Source: Clostridia bacterium (GTDB taxonomy: Bacteria; Bacillota_A; Clostridia; Christensenellales; CAG-138). From it: a stretch of 43,858 bases of DNA. The DNA is taken from contig JAFPXU010000088.1 of NCBI GenBank assembly GCA_017394605.1, positions 1 through 43,858 of the forward strand, in the 5' to 3' direction. This document shows positions 25,420 through 34,689 of the stretch, piece after piece; position 1 is the stretch's first letter; each line of letters begins with the position of its first letter. The notes under the pieces are model-generated. The model saw nothing but the letters and a program-made list of their open reading frames with translations, did no database searches and was not told the DNA's origin. The position numbers and the translations under genes are program-made.

Positions 25420-26118
25420 ATGAACCGTTATAAAACAGTAGGGATTATCGCCGCAATGGAAGGGGAAATGGAGCTTCTCAGGAACAGTCTGGAAGAAGCC
25501 GAGGAAATTCTTTTTGCGTCGGGCATGTGCTATAAAGGAAAAATTGGGAATCATACCGTCGCGGCGATTCTGTGCGGGATCGGCAAGGTCAGCGCGGCGC
25601 TTACGGTACAGGAGATGATCGACCGCATCCGGCCGGACTGCATAATCAACACGGGATGTGCCGGAGGAATCGCAGAAGGACTGAAGATCGGCGATATCGT
25701 GGTATCGGATAAGGTATCCGAATGGGATCTGGATATTACAGCTCTCGGGATCCGGAGAGGATATATCAGCGCGCTGGACACGGCGGATATCGCCGCGGAC
25801 AGCAGGCTGTCGGAGAGAATCGCGTCCGCTGTCCCGAAAGGAATGACTGTAAGAACGGGGCGAATCGTGTCGGGCGACCAGTTTATCAGCAGACAGGAAC
25901 AGAGGAATGTCATTCTCGGAGCGTTTCCTGACACATTGTGCGCCGAAATGGAAGGCGCTGCCGTTGGGCATGTCTGCGCTCAGAACCGCGTTCCGTTCTG
26001 TATTATCCGGTGCATGTCAGATACAGCGGATCATGAGAGCGAAGTGAATTTCAACGAGTTTGCGGATAAGGCCGGCAGAACCTGCAACAGGATCCTCATG
26101 GATCTGCTGTCGGAATAA
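25420..26118 (+). CDS. mtnN: 5'-methylthioadenosine/S-adenosylhomocysteine nucleosidase
   Basis: 232 residues. VGIIAAMEGEMELL, INTGCAGGIAEGLKIGDIVVS, RIVSGDQFIS, AEMEGAAVGHVC and CMSDTADHES are the family's active-site segments, with Glu in the N-terminal AMEGEME and Asp in SDTAD. It hydrolyses MTA and SAH to adenine and the ribosyl product, feeding methionine recycling. It is third in the S9-MalY-mtnN unit, 32 bases after the lyase. Confidence 0.93.
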   Translation: MNRYKTVGIIAAMEGEMELLRNSLEEAEEILFASGMCYKGKIGNHTVAAILCGIGKVSAALTVQEMIDRIRPDCIINTGCAGGIAEGLKIGDIVVSDKVSEWDLDITALGIRRGYISALDTADIAADSRLSERIASAVPKGMTVRTGRIVSGDQFISRQEQRNVILGAFPDTLCAEMEGAAVGHVCAQNRVPFCIIRCMSDTADHESEVNFNEFADKAGRTCNRILMDLLSE

Positions 26119-26183
26119 ACATGTGCGGGGCCGGGTTTAGGCTGAACCTAACCGGCCGTGGGTCGAATCGAACGACAAAGAGG

Positions 26184-26234
26184 AAGGCTGTTTCTGAAGC
26201 GCTGCAAGCTTGGAAACAGCCTTGTTGCATTTTT
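26184..26234 (+). terminator. Intrinsic terminator between convergent genes
   Basis: AAGGCTGTTTC (26184-26194) pairs with GAAACAGCCTT (26213-26223), 11 bp, followed by GTTGCATTTTT. A second imperfect hairpin (GGCCGG...CCGGCC, 26129-26157) lies before it, also after mtnN. Confidence 0.7.
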
Positions 26235-27108
26235 AAACGCGGGCGGAAGGAGGACCTTCTTTTTCACTGCCGGGATCAGGAGGATCCAGACGCGGATGGC
26301 CGTCTTTCAGATGCCTGGGAGCTACCCATGCCTCCAGGTAGGGGAGCGAGAACAGGTTGTCGGGGTTGGTAAGCACCTTGACCAGCCATATCAGAAACAG
26401 GACCACAAGAACGGGAATCACGCAGGACGTTACGATCATGATGGCAAGGGACTGCACATAATTATTAAGCGTTTTGACGGCTTTATTGGAAAGGCTGGCG
26501 ACGCTTTCGGACAGTTTTTCCAGGATGCCGGAGAGGACGTTTTCGTCCTGTGACTGCGTGAGCGCGGAGGTGTTCCCGGTGAATTCTTCCGCTTCGGATA
26601 TGGTTTCTTCGATGGATGATTCATACACCTTGTAGATCTGGTCCGAGATGTGCAGACTGAACGGAATCGCAAAATAGAGCGCCAGACCGAAAATGGCGAG
26701 TTTGGTTCCGACACGCTTCCAGCCGCCTCCCTTTGTCCAGATGCCGACGATGCCGAGCCCGCACGCGAAAGGAATCAGCCACTTGAACACGCCTGCGCCA
26801 ATCAGGGTAAGGAGATACTTCTCCGCATAGAGAATGCTGAGAATGATAAGGAAATATCCCGTAAAGTCGGCAAGCTTTTCCGCAATAGGCGTTGCGGCGT
26901 CGCCCGGAAGCGCCGTGATTCCGGCCGATACGAGCGCGGAAGTGCCGGACAGCTTCAGGACGGTTTCCGCTTTTTCGTCAAGCGAAGCGATGTTGGCGCT
27001 GTGCGTTTCCAGAGAAGAGGCCTTGCCTGAAATCAGCATGAGGGAAATGACAGCGAGAAGCACGAGAATCAATGTGAAAACGGTTTTTTTCATCGTTTCG
27101 GACTGCAT
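26233..27108 (-). CDS. Multi-pass membrane protein of unknown function
   Basis: 291 residues from the ATG at 27108, with AAGGAGG upstream. An N-terminal helix (TVFTLILVLLAVISLMLI), an extracytoplasmic stretch, three more hydrophobic segments (about 87-170), a soluble part, and a last helix (LAIMIVTSCVIPVLVVLFLIWLVKVL). It resembles Bacillota membrane proteins often labelled, without basis, carotene monooxygenase. The C-terminus becomes Pro/charge-rich and unlike the rest. The gene starts 14 bases after the DUF4230 gene ends, so they form a pair. Confidence 0.7.
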   Translation of the reverse strand: MQSETMKKTVFTLILVLLAVISLMLISGKASSLETHSANIASLDEKAETVLKLSGTSALVSAGITALPGDAATPIAEKLADFTGYFLIILSILYAEKYLLTLIGAGVFKWLIPFACGLGIVGIWTKGGGWKRVGTKLAIFGLALYFAIPFSLHISDQIYKVYESSIEETISEAEEFTGNTSALTQSQDENVLSGILEKLSESVASLSNKAVKTLNNYVQSLAIMIVTSCVIPVLVVLFLIWLVKVLTNPDNLFSLPYLEAWVAPRHLKDGHPRLDPPDPGSEKEGPPSARV

Positions 27109-27122
27109 GGCTGTAACCTCCT

Positions 27123-27812
27123 TCATTCTGTGACGACTTTGACATGATAAACGGACATGTCGATCAGGTTACCGATAAAATTGGTAACGATCGCGACCGC
27201 GTTCTCATCCGCCCGCTGCAGAATTCCCTTTTCAAGAGCTTTCTGCCTTGCGGTGTTTTCGAGTTCGATCAGGGAACTATTGAAGTCCGACGCGGAAAGC
27301 GGATTCGTAAATCCCTGCTTTTCGGAAAACAGCTTGAAACTGTCCGGATCGATATCCACGTTCCTGATCTGAGATTTCGGAAGGATGACGGTAACCGTTT
27401 TGGCTGCTTCGTCTTTTTCCACCCTGGTCGCGGTGAAATCCGGTCCTGCCGTAATGACACCGTCATATCCTGCGAGATAACTGGATTCCGTGAAAGCGAG
27501 CTTGATATCCGTCTTAAAGAATTTTTTGACGCTTGAGAAACTGACGACTTCCGTGAAATAATACTCGTCCGTAATGAGAATGCCCATGTCGCGCAGGCCG
27601 TCCTCAACGGTGTCCACAGAGATTTCCTTCTCGATCTCGATCAGCTTCGGAGCAGCGGGTACAAAGGAGCCCGTGGAAGGCTTCGGAACGGGAACCTGTT
27701 CCGATACTTTCTGACTCCCTCCGCGGATCAGCCAAAAGATAACAATCCCGAGAATCGCCGCCGCGATGACGACGATCAGCGCAGCGTAGACTTTCTTTCC
27801 GCTTCTCTTCAT
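27123..27812 (-). CDS. DUF4230 domain membrane-anchored protein
   Basis: 229 residues. One N-terminal transmembrane helix (VYAALIVVIAAAILGIVIFWLI) follows a basic start, then a Ser/Pro linker and a large extracytoplasmic domain. The stretch SVDTVEDGLRDMGILITDEYYFTEVVSF and the later DIKLAFTESSYLAGYDGVITAG fit DUF4230. The function is unknown. It is upstream of the multi-pass membrane protein on the same strand. Confidence 0.82.
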   Translation of the reverse strand: MKRSGKKVYAALIVVIAAAILGIVIFWLIRGGSQKVSEQVPVPKPSTGSFVPAAPKLIEIEKEISVDTVEDGLRDMGILITDEYYFTEVVSFSSVKKFFKTDIKLAFTESSYLAGYDGVITAGPDFTATRVEKDEAAKTVTVILPKSQIRNVDIDPDSFKLFSEKQGFTNPLSASDFNSSLIELENTARQKALEKGILQRADENAVAIVTNFIGNLIDMSVYHVKVVTE

Positions 27813-27860
27813 TGCTCGTATCTCCTTTCAGAAGGCGATCGGACTATTTTACCAGAAAAC

Positions 27861-27890
27861 ATCGTAACATCGGGGATAAAAACGGGTCAA
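27861..27890 (-). promoter_or_regulatory. Candidate promoter of the DUF4230 operon
   Basis: On the minus strand TTGACC (27890-27885), an 18-base spacer and TACGAT (27866-27861). The rest of the gap to 28032 is T- and A-rich and otherwise unassigned. Confidence 0.45.
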
Positions 27891-28032
27891 TTGATGGCAG
27901 AAGACTCCCCCAAAAATTTGCATTTTTGTAACGGTTTTGACGATGTATGAAACGGGGACATCCGGGATTCTGATTGTTTTAAAAAATGGTGATAAAAAAA
28001 TTAAAAAAAGGTATTCCTTTTTCGGATTTGCA

Positions 28033-28041
28033 TGATATAAT
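28033..28041 (+). promoter_or_regulatory. Extended -10 promoter of hppA
   Basis: TGA directly before a consensus TATAAT (28036-28041), with only a weak TATTCC upstream as -35. It gives a leader of about 55 bases to the ATG at 28103. Confidence 0.6.
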
Positions 28042-28102
28042 ATGTTTTTATCAAAGCAGAGTATCTTTCTGCAATCTTATTTTTTTCAAGGAGAGAACCG
28101 AA

Positions 28103-30220
28103 ATGCTAGAGTATCTGTTGACCCATTTGTACTGGATCAGCATGATCGCCTCTATAGCTGCATTGGTCTTTGCCTACTGCCAGGCCAGAATCGTTCTGCG
28201 CTCGGATGAAGGCAACGACAGGATGAAACAGCTGTCCAGAGCGATCCGTACCGGTGCAAAGGCGTTCCTGAAACGTCAGTATCGTACTGTTGCCATTTTT
28301 TTTGCGGCCATGTTCGTAATCGTTTGCGTTATGGCTGCGCTTGGCAAATTGACCTGGTATGTCCCGTTTGCTTTCCTGACCGGCGGCTTCTTTTCCGGTC
28401 TTTCAGGGTACATCGGAATGACGATCGCGACGCAGGCAAACGACCGTACAGCGTGCGCCGCGCAGAAGAGTCTGAACGGCGGTCTCAGGATCGCTTTCTC
28501 AGCGGGATCTGTCATGGGATTCACGGTCGTCGGTCTCGGACTTCTGGATACTTCCATCTGGTATGCTCTTCTGGATCTGGTTTTTCATGAAAGTCTTTCT
28601 AATATTACCGCTGCGATGGTCACGTTCGGAATGGGCGCTTCCTCCATGGCGCTGTTCGCGCGTGTCGGCGGCGGCATCTTTACCAAGGCGGCTGATGTAG
28701 GGGCCGATCTGGTAGGCAAGGTCGAAAAAGGCATTCCGGAGGATGATCCCCGGAACCCGGCTACGATCGCGGACAACGTCGGCGACAACGTTGGAGATGT
28801 TGCGGGCATGGGCGCGGACCTGTATGAGAGCTATGTCGGATCTATCGTCAGCACCTGCGCGCTCGGCGTTATCGCGTTCGGCGCGACGCAGTTCAGCTTC
28901 CAGGCTGTCGCGCTTCCGTTGCTGATGGCTTCTGTCGGCGTTCTGTTCTCCGTGCTGGGCACGTTCTTTGTCCGCACGGAGGAGGGTGCGAGCCAGAAGA
29001 ATCTTCTGGCTGCGCTCCGCCGCGGGACGAACCTGTCGGCGATTCTGACTGCGGTTGTCTCTTTCGGACTGGTCGTGTGGCTGTTCGGAATCCAGTACTA
29101 CGGGCTGTACCTCGCGATTCTCGCAGGTCTTGCGGCAGGCGTTCTGATCGGAATCTGCACCGAGTACTTTACTTCAGATACATACAAGCCGACACAGAAG
29201 ATCGCGGAGTCTTCCGAGACCGGCACGGCAACGCTGATCATCAGCGGTCTTGGAACCGGCATGATGTCCACTATTTACCCGATTATCATCGTCGGAGCCG
29301 CGATCCTAATCGCCTATTTCTGCTCCGGCCTCTGTCCCGTGAATGTTCCGAAAGCGGATCTCGGACTGTACGGCATTTCCCTCGCAGCTGTCGGTATGCT
29401 TTCCACACTCGGCATTACGCTGGCGACAGACGCATACGGACCCGTTGCGGATAACGCCGGCGGCATCGCCGAGATGGCGGGTCTTGATCCGGAAGTCCGC
29501 AACCGCACGGATGCGCTGGATTCGCTCGGCAATACGACCGCGGCGACCGGAAAGGGCTTTGCAATCGGTTCCGCCGGCATGACGGCACTCGCGCTGATTG
29601 CAAACTTCAAGGCGAAACTACTGACGAATATGCCGGGTGCGACGGACCTCAGACTGGATCTTCTTGATCCGAAGATCCTCGTCGGCCTGTTTATCGGAGC
29701 GTGTCTGCCGTTCCTGTTCTCCGCACTGACGATGGGCGCCGTTTCAAGAGCCGCGCAGAGCGTGGTTATCGAGGTCCGCCGTCAGTTCAGGGAGATCAAG
29801 GGGATTCTGGAAGGCAAAGCTGAACCCGATTACGCAAGATGCGTGGATCTCTGCTCCAAGTCTTCTCTTCATGAGATGGTCCTGCCCGCGCTGGTCGCGA
29901 TCATCGCACCGCTCGTAACGGGACTGGTTCTCGGCGGAACAGGCGTGATCGGCATGCTCTGCGGATGCACGGTATCCGGATTCATTATGGCGATCTTCAT
30001 GGCGAACTCGGGCGGCGCCTGGGACAACTCCAAGAAGTATATCGAATCCGGACATTTCCACGGCAAAGGAAGTGACAATCACAAAGCTGCCGTTGTGGGC
30101 GATACAATTGGTGATCCGTTCAAGGATACGGCGGGTCCGTCCATCAATATCCTGATCAAACTCGTCAGCATGGTTTCCATCGTGTTTGCCGGTCTGATCG
30201 CTTCTTTCAGCATTCTCTGA
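28103..30220 (+). CDS. hppA: K+-dependent membrane-bound pyrophosphatase (H+ or Na+ pump)
   Basis: 705 residues from the ATG at 28103, with AAGGAGAG upstream; about 16 transmembrane helices. PPi-site motifs are [21 protein letters not shown] followed by [20 protein letters not shown], and [12 protein letters not shown] with [14 protein letters not shown] near the C-terminus. [11 protein letters not shown] carries Ala at the position that is Lys in K+-independent enzymes, so this is a K+-dependent type, a class that includes Na+ pumps. It hydrolyses PPi to build an ion gradient. It lies upstream of three AMP-forming ligase genes, which make PPi. Confidence 0.94.
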   Translation: MLEYLLTHLYWISMIASIAALVFAYCQARIVLRSDEGNDRMKQLSRAIRTGAKAFLKRQYRTVAIFFAAMFVIVCVMAALGKLTWYVPFAFLTGGFFSGLSGYIGMTIATQANDRTACAAQKSLNGGLRIAFSAGSVMGFTVVGLGLLDTSIWYALLDLVFHESLSNITAAMVTFGMGASSMALFARVGGGIFTKAADVGADLVGKVEKGIPEDDPRNPATIADNVGDNVGDVAGMGADLYESYVGSIVSTCALGVIAFGATQFSFQAVALPLLMASVGVLFSVLGTFFVRTEEGASQKNLLAALRRGTNLSAILTAVVSFGLVVWLFGIQYYGLYLAILAGLAAGVLIGICTEYFTSDTYKPTQKIAESSETGTATLIISGLGTGMMSTIYPIIIVGAAILIAYFCSGLCPVNVPKADLGLYGISLAAVGMLSTLGITLATDAYGPVADNAGGIAEMAGLDPEVRNRTDALDSLGNTTAATGKGFAIGSAGMTALALIANFKAKLLTNMPGATDLRLDLLDPKILVGLFIGACLPFLFSALTMGAVSRAAQSVVIEVRRQFREIKGILEGKAEPDYARCVDLCSKSSLHEMVLPALVAIIAPLVTGLVLGGTGVIGMLCGCTVSGFIMAIFMANSGGAWDNSKKYIESGHFHGKGSDNHKAAVVGDTIGDPFKDTAGPSINILIKLVSMVSIVFAGLIASFSIL

Positions 30221-30244
30221 GATTCAAAAACGGTTTATACGTAA

Positions 30245-30275
30245 GGCTCCGGCGTCTGATCGCCGGGGCCTTTTT
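30245..30275 (+). terminator. Intrinsic terminator of hppA
   Basis: GGCTCCGGCG (30245-30254) pairs with CGCCGGGGCC (30261-30270), followed by five T. It separates hppA from the Leu T-box unit. Confidence 0.88.
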
Positions 30276-30325
30276 CTGAAACGGGAAGAGCAGGTCCGGC
30301 AGCCGTGCATGTATGGGAAAACCAC

Positions 30326-30355
30326 TTGACTGAGGGAAAAAAGATGTGGTACTAT
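30326..30355 (+). promoter_or_regulatory. Promoter of the Leu T-box unit
   Basis: TTGACT (30326-30331), 18 bases, TACTAT (30350-30355). It begins a transcript that enters the T-box leader. Confidence 0.65.
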
Positions 30356-30375
30356 TTTTTCAATCTTTTTTTTGA

Positions 30376-30642
30376 AAAGCGATGAAGGAACTATGCTTCC
30401 GATCCGACAGGTTTCAGAGAGCCGGCGGCCGCTGCGAGCCGGTACCGAAGGTGTGAAGCAGTCTCATTCCGGAGCCGTTCCCGTGAATTCATTCCGACAG
30501 TAACGGGAACCGCATGGCAGCGTTAACGGCCTAGGGGCTTGCTGGAGTCCCGATTTGAGAGATCCGCTTATCCGGATAAGCAGGGTGGTACCGCGAAGAG
30601 ATTCGTCCCTGAGGCCATAATGGCTTCAGGGATTTTTTATTC
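30376..30642 (+). promoter_or_regulatory. T-box riboswitch 1, specifier CUC (Leu)
   Basis: Stem I distal motif AGAGAGCCGG with GCTGCGAGCCGG (about 30416-30442). Around the specifier loop, GGAA (30387-30390) pairs with TTCC (30467-30470), and TGCTTC (30394-30399) with GAAGCA (30455-30460). That leaves GT-CTC-A on the 3' side, so the specifier is CTC (30463-30465), a Leu codon. A further stem is GTTCCCGT/ACGGGAAC (30477-30484, 30503-30510). The T-box core AGGGTGGTACCGCG is at 30582-30595. The terminator is CCCTGAGGCC/GGCTTCAGGG (30607-30631) plus a T run. Uncharged tRNA-Leu should favour read-through into the two genes downstream. Confidence 0.9.
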
Positions 30643-30663
30643 AGTTCGAGGAGGAACGAGAGG

Positions 30664-32079
30664 ATGGACCGTGTATCGATAGCAGATATGACGATGAAAC
30701 AGAGCCGCAGAGGCGTGGAATTCGCTCTGAGCTTCCGTGAGAAGATCGAGTTGGCGAAGCTGCTGGATCGCATGGGGGTATCCGTTATTGAGGTGACGCC
30801 TATAACAAATCCCAAGATCGACAGTTTGCTGATCAAATCAATCGGGTCCGCCGTCCGTGAGAGCACGGTTGCCGTACCTGTCGGAATCGATCCCTCCCTT
30901 CCGGAAATCGCATGGAAAGCGCTTGGCGAGGCAAAGCATCCCAGACTGCAGGTCGACGCACCCGTCAGCGCCGTACAGATGGAATACATTGCGGGAAGGA
31001 AGCCGGATGCCCTGATCGCTGCGATCGACAGCCAGATCCGCGCCTGCAAGGTACTCTGCCCTGATGTTGAATTCATCGCAGGCGACGCGACACGCGCGGA
31101 ACCCGCGTTTGTTCAGAGAGCGATCCGGACCGCTGTGTCTGCCGGGGCGAACGTGATCACGGTCTGCGACGCGGCGGGGACCATGCTGCCCGATGAGATG
31201 AAAGCGTTTCTGAACGGTCTCTATGAAACGGTGGAGGAGCTGAAGGACGTTTGCCTTGGGATTTCCTGCAGCAGCGATTACGCGCTTGCGGATGCCTGCG
31301 CGATCGCGGCGGTTCAGTCGGGGGCGAGAGAACTGAAAACCGCTGCCTATAATTTCACGGGAATCAGTCTTGAGCATACGGCGGATATCATCTTTGCGCG
31401 TGGAGAACAGCTTGGCGTGGAAACGGGAATCCGGATGACTCAGAAACGGCGCCTTCTTGAGCAGATCGCATGGATGTGCAGCACAGGACGGAGCAAGAAC
31501 TCTCCATTCGATACCGGCGTGCAGGAGGACAGCGGCATGTATCTGACGGCGCATGACGATATGGCGGCGGTCATGAAGGCGGTCAGCGGGCTGGGATATG
31601 ATCTGTCGGAAGAGGACAGCGTCCGTGTATTCGAGGCGTTTTCCAGAATCGCCGCAAAGAAGGAAAAAGTCGGGGCGAAGGAGTTGGATGCGATCGTCGC
31701 GTCCGCGGCCATGCAGGTTCCTGCAACCTATAAGATCAAAAGTTATGTGATCAACAACGGAAACATCATCAGTGCGACCGCGCATCTGCAGCTTGAGAAG
31801 GACGGAAGGATCCTGGAGGGAATCGGGCTCGGAGACGGACCGATCGACGCGTCCTTCCTCGCGATCGAGCAGATTGTCGGGCATCACTATGAACTGGACG
31901 ATTTCCAGATCCAGGCCATTACGGAAGGTCATGAAGCCATGGGCGAATCTGTCGTGAAACTCCGGAGCGGAGGGAAGCTGTTCTCGGGCAGAGGCATTTC
32001 CACAGATATCATCGGCGCGAGTATCCATGCGTATATCAACGCGCTGAACAAGATCGTCTACGAAGGCGGTAGCTACTGA
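30664..32079 (+). CDS. LeuA-like protein (HMGL TIM barrel plus LeuA regulatory domain) lacking catalytic residues
   Basis: 471 residues. The barrel (about 1-275) aligns with 2-isopropylmalate synthase. The catalytic TLRDG is TMKQS (residues 10-14) and the metal motif HxHND is SCSSD (residues 201-205), so both metal His and the key Arg are lost. The second domain (about 350-471) is a good LeuA allosteric domain, with GDGPIDASFLAIEQIVG and GRGISTDIIGASIHAYINALNKI. In true LeuA this domain binds leucine. The protein may be a leucine-sensing partner, or may catalyse something else without that metal site. It is first in the unit controlled by the Leu T-box. ATG after GAGGAGGAACGAG. Confidence 0.85.
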   Translation: MDRVSIADMTMKQSRRGVEFALSFREKIELAKLLDRMGVSVIEVTPITNPKIDSLLIKSIGSAVRESTVAVPVGIDPSLPEIAWKALGEAKHPRLQVDAPVSAVQMEYIAGRKPDALIAAIDSQIRACKVLCPDVEFIAGDATRAEPAFVQRAIRTAVSAGANVITVCDAAGTMLPDEMKAFLNGLYETVEELKDVCLGISCSSDYALADACAIAAVQSGARELKTAAYNFTGISLEHTADIIFARGEQLGVETGIRMTQKRRLLEQIAWMCSTGRSKNSPFDTGVQEDSGMYLTAHDDMAAVMKAVSGLGYDLSEEDSVRVFEAFSRIAAKKEKVGAKELDAIVASAAMQVPATYKIKSYVINNGNIISATAHLQLEKDGRILEGIGLGDGPIDASFLAIEQIVGHHYELDDFQIQAITEGHEAMGESVVKLRSGGKLFSGRGISTDIIGASIHAYINALNKIVYEGGSY

Positions 32080-32099
32080 GAAAGAAGAGGGAAGGATCC

Positions 32100-34616
32100 A
32101 TGAATCTGTCTTTTTCAAAAAGAGGATGGAACGGAACGGCATGGGAGGAGGACGTCCTTGCCGCGGAGACCATGCAGTATGCCGGAATCGAACTGTATAA
32201 TCCCCAGGATAGCGAGGAAATGACCGGGAGGAGCGGTCCCTTCCATAAATACGCGATCGCTTCCACGATCCGTGACCTTCATGCGCGGAAACTCTCCATT
32301 CCCTGTATCGATACCGACTGCGATCTGTCGGACCGGGAAGCGTACGGCAGGATCCATGCTGCGCTGGAACTGGCGCATGACGCGCAGATCCCGTTTGTAG
32401 GCGTTTGCGCATCTCGCGATTCCGAATCATATGTGCGTGAATGCCTCGAGCTCGTTCTGCCGGAGGCGGCCGCACTGCGGGTGACCGTCCTGATCCGGAC
32501 GACCGGAATCTTTTCGAATACGGAACGTCTCAGGAAACTGATGGACGATTACGCCTGCGACGAGCTCGGCGCGCTTTGGGTGATGCATGATCCATACCGT
32601 GATTACGGCGAAAGCGCGGATACGACGATCCGGAACCTCGGCGGATATGTCAAGCATGTGCATCTGCAGGACTCGGACGACGACGGATCCTTTGACCTGA
32701 TCGGAGAGGGAACGCTGCCGATCGCGGATATGATGCGCGCGCTGAGTTCCATTGATTACGACGGTTTCATTTCGCTGGAATGGGAGCCTTCCTGGATGCC
32801 GGAACTGGATGACAGAGAGGTCATTTTCCCGCATTTCGTCAATTACATGCACAGGTTTGAGAATCCACGCGGAAAGAAGAAACGCCTGTATGAGAACCAT
32901 GACGGGACCGGTCAGTATGTCTGGAAGAAGGATACGCTGATCTCGGAGACGTTCCCGGAAGTACTGGACCGGATGGTGGAGGAATTCCCGGATCAGTACG
33001 CCTTTAAATACACGACGCTGGACTATACGAGGACCTATGCGGAGTTCCGCGAGGACGTAGACACGTTCGCCCGCGCACTCATTTCTCTCGGCGTACGCCG
33101 CGGGAGCAAGGTTGCCATTTGGGCGACTAACGTGCCTGCATGGTTCATCACGTTCTGGGCCGCGACCAAGATCGGCGCTATACTCGTGACGGTCAATACA
33201 GGATACAAGCGCCATGAAGCGGATTATCTGCTTCGTCAGTCCGACACGCACACGCTTGTCATGATCGATTCCTGTTTGGATTCCGATTACAGGACGATTA
33301 TTCAGGAACTCTGCCCCGAACTGCGGCACACAAAGCCCGGAGAGCCGCTCCACAGCCGCAGGCTTCCGTTTCTTCGGAACGTGATCACGGTGGGATTCCG
33401 GATGCCGGGATGCCTGACGTTCGAGGAAGCGATGGACCGTGCGCCGCTTGTTCCGAAGGAGGAAGTCGGACGGATGGCGGCAAAGGTCCGCCCTGACGAT
33501 GTCTGCAACATGCAGTATACCTCCGGAACGACAGGGTTTCCGAAAGGCGTCATGCTCACGCACTACAACGTGGTGAACGACGGGAAATGTATCGGGGACA
33601 GAATGGATCTTTCCACCGCGGACCGCATGATGATCCAGGTGCCCATGTTCCACTGCTTCGGCATGGTCCTTTCCATGACATCAAGCATGACGCATGGCGC
33701 GACGCTCTGCCCGATGCCGTATTTTTCCGCGAAGGTATCCCTCGCGTGCATCAATCAGGAGCGGATCACCTGCTTCAACGGCGTTCCCACGATGTTCATC
33801 GCTATGTTTAACCACCCTGACTACCGCAAGACGGATTTCTCGCACATGCGGACAGGCATCATGGCGGGCAGCGGTTGTCCGCCGGAATTGATGCGGCGCG
33901 CGGCACGGCCGGACGAGATGCACATGACCGGGATCGTCAGCGTATACGGACAGACCGAGTCGGCTCCGGGAAGCACGATGAGCGCCTGGGACGATCCGAT
34001 CGATGTCCGATGCGACACGGTCGGTTACGCGTTCCCGCACGTTTCCTGCAAGGTGATCGATCCGGAGACCGGCGAGGAAGTCCCCGCCGGCGTGAACGGG
34101 GAGTTCTGTTCGCGCGGCTACAATACGATGAAGGGTTATTACAAGATGCCGGACGCAACGGCTGCGGCGGTCGATTCGGAAGGCTGGCTGCATTCGGGCG
34201 ATCTTGCGTGCCGGGATGAGAACGGCAATTACCGCATTACCGGACGGCTGAAGGACATGATCATCCGCGGTGGCGAAAACATCTATCCGAAGGAAATCGA
34301 GGAGTTCATCTATACGCATCCCGCGGTCCAGGACGTGCAGGTAATCGGCGTTCCGGACAGCAAGTACGGGGAGGAGGCAATGGCCTGCATCATCCTGAAA
34401 AAAGGACAGCAGGTGACGAAGGAGGAAATGCTATCCTATATCAGCGCGTCGCTCGCAAGGCATAAGGTTCCGAAATACATCGACTTCACGGACGCATTCC
34501 CGATGAACGCCGCCGGTAAGATTCTGAAGTACAAGATGCGGGAGGAAGCCGCGAAAAGGCTGGGCCTTGAGGGCGCTGGCGGCATCGATACGGCGAAATC
34601 CAAAGAGGAGATCTGA
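32100..34616 (+). CDS. Fusion: xylose-isomerase-like TIM barrel plus AMP-forming acyl-CoA synthetase
   Basis: 838 residues. Residues 1-265 form an AP-endonuclease-2/sugar-phosphate-isomerase-like barrel with GIELYN, VMHDPYRD, KHVHLQDSDDD and FISLEWEP in the usual metal-ligand places. Residues about 285-830 are an ANL ligase: ATP loop QYTSGTTGFPKGVML, VYGQTES, HSGDLACRDENGNY, RGGENIYPKEIEE and the catalytic Lys in NAAGKILKYKM. The ligase half looks like the FadD/ACSF2 group that uses medium or short acids. It lies 20 bases after the LeuA-like gene, under the Leu T-box. I infer activation of isovalerate or a related acid. The role of the barrel is unknown. Confidence 0.87.
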   Translation: MNLSFSKRGWNGTAWEEDVLAAETMQYAGIELYNPQDSEEMTGRSGPFHKYAIASTIRDLHARKLSIPCIDTDCDLSDREAYGRIHAALELAHDAQIPFVGVCASRDSESYVRECLELVLPEAAALRVTVLIRTTGIFSNTERLRKLMDDYACDELGALWVMHDPYRDYGESADTTIRNLGGYVKHVHLQDSDDDGSFDLIGEGTLPIADMMRALSSIDYDGFISLEWEPSWMPELDDREVIFPHFVNYMHRFENPRGKKKRLYENHDGTGQYVWKKDTLISETFPEVLDRMVEEFPDQYAFKYTTLDYTRTYAEFREDVDTFARALISLGVRRGSKVAIWATNVPAWFITFWAATKIGAILVTVNTGYKRHEADYLLRQSDTHTLVMIDSCLDSDYRTIIQELCPELRHTKPGEPLHSRRLPFLRNVITVGFRMPGCLTFEEAMDRAPLVPKEEVGRMAAKVRPDDVCNMQYTSGTTGFPKGVMLTHYNVVNDGKCIGDRMDLSTADRMMIQVPMFHCFGMVLSMTSSMTHGATLCPMPYFSAKVSLACINQERITCFNGVPTMFIAMFNHPDYRKTDFSHMRTGIMAGSGCPPELMRRAARPDEMHMTGIVSVYGQTESAPGSTMSAWDDPIDVRCDTVGYAFPHVSCKVIDPETGEEVPAGVNGEFCSRGYNTMKGYYKMPDATAAAVDSEGWLHSGDLACRDENGNYRITGRLKDMIIRGGENIYPKEIEEFIYTHPAVQDVQVIGVPDSKYGEEAMACIILKKGQQVTKEEMLSYISASLARHKVPKYIDFTDAFPMNAAGKILKYKMREEAAKRLGLEGAGGIDTAKSKEEI

Positions 34617-34634
34617 TCGTTCATGATTTTTTAA

Positions 34635-34663
34635 TTGACAATCGGTCCGATATGTTTTAACAT
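34635..34663 (+). promoter_or_regulatory. Promoter of the Ile T-box unit
   Basis: TTGACA (34635-34640), 17 bases, TAACAT (34658-34663), just after the stop of the previous gene. Confidence 0.7.
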
Positions 34664-34689
34664 TCATCTTAATTGATTTTTGAAAGGCT

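Noticed and set aside
30838..32475. 545-codon minus-strand open frame opposite the LeuA-like and fusion genes
   Set aside because: It spans the boundary of two well-supported genes on the other strand, with arginine- and histidine-rich sequence typical of antisense frames.
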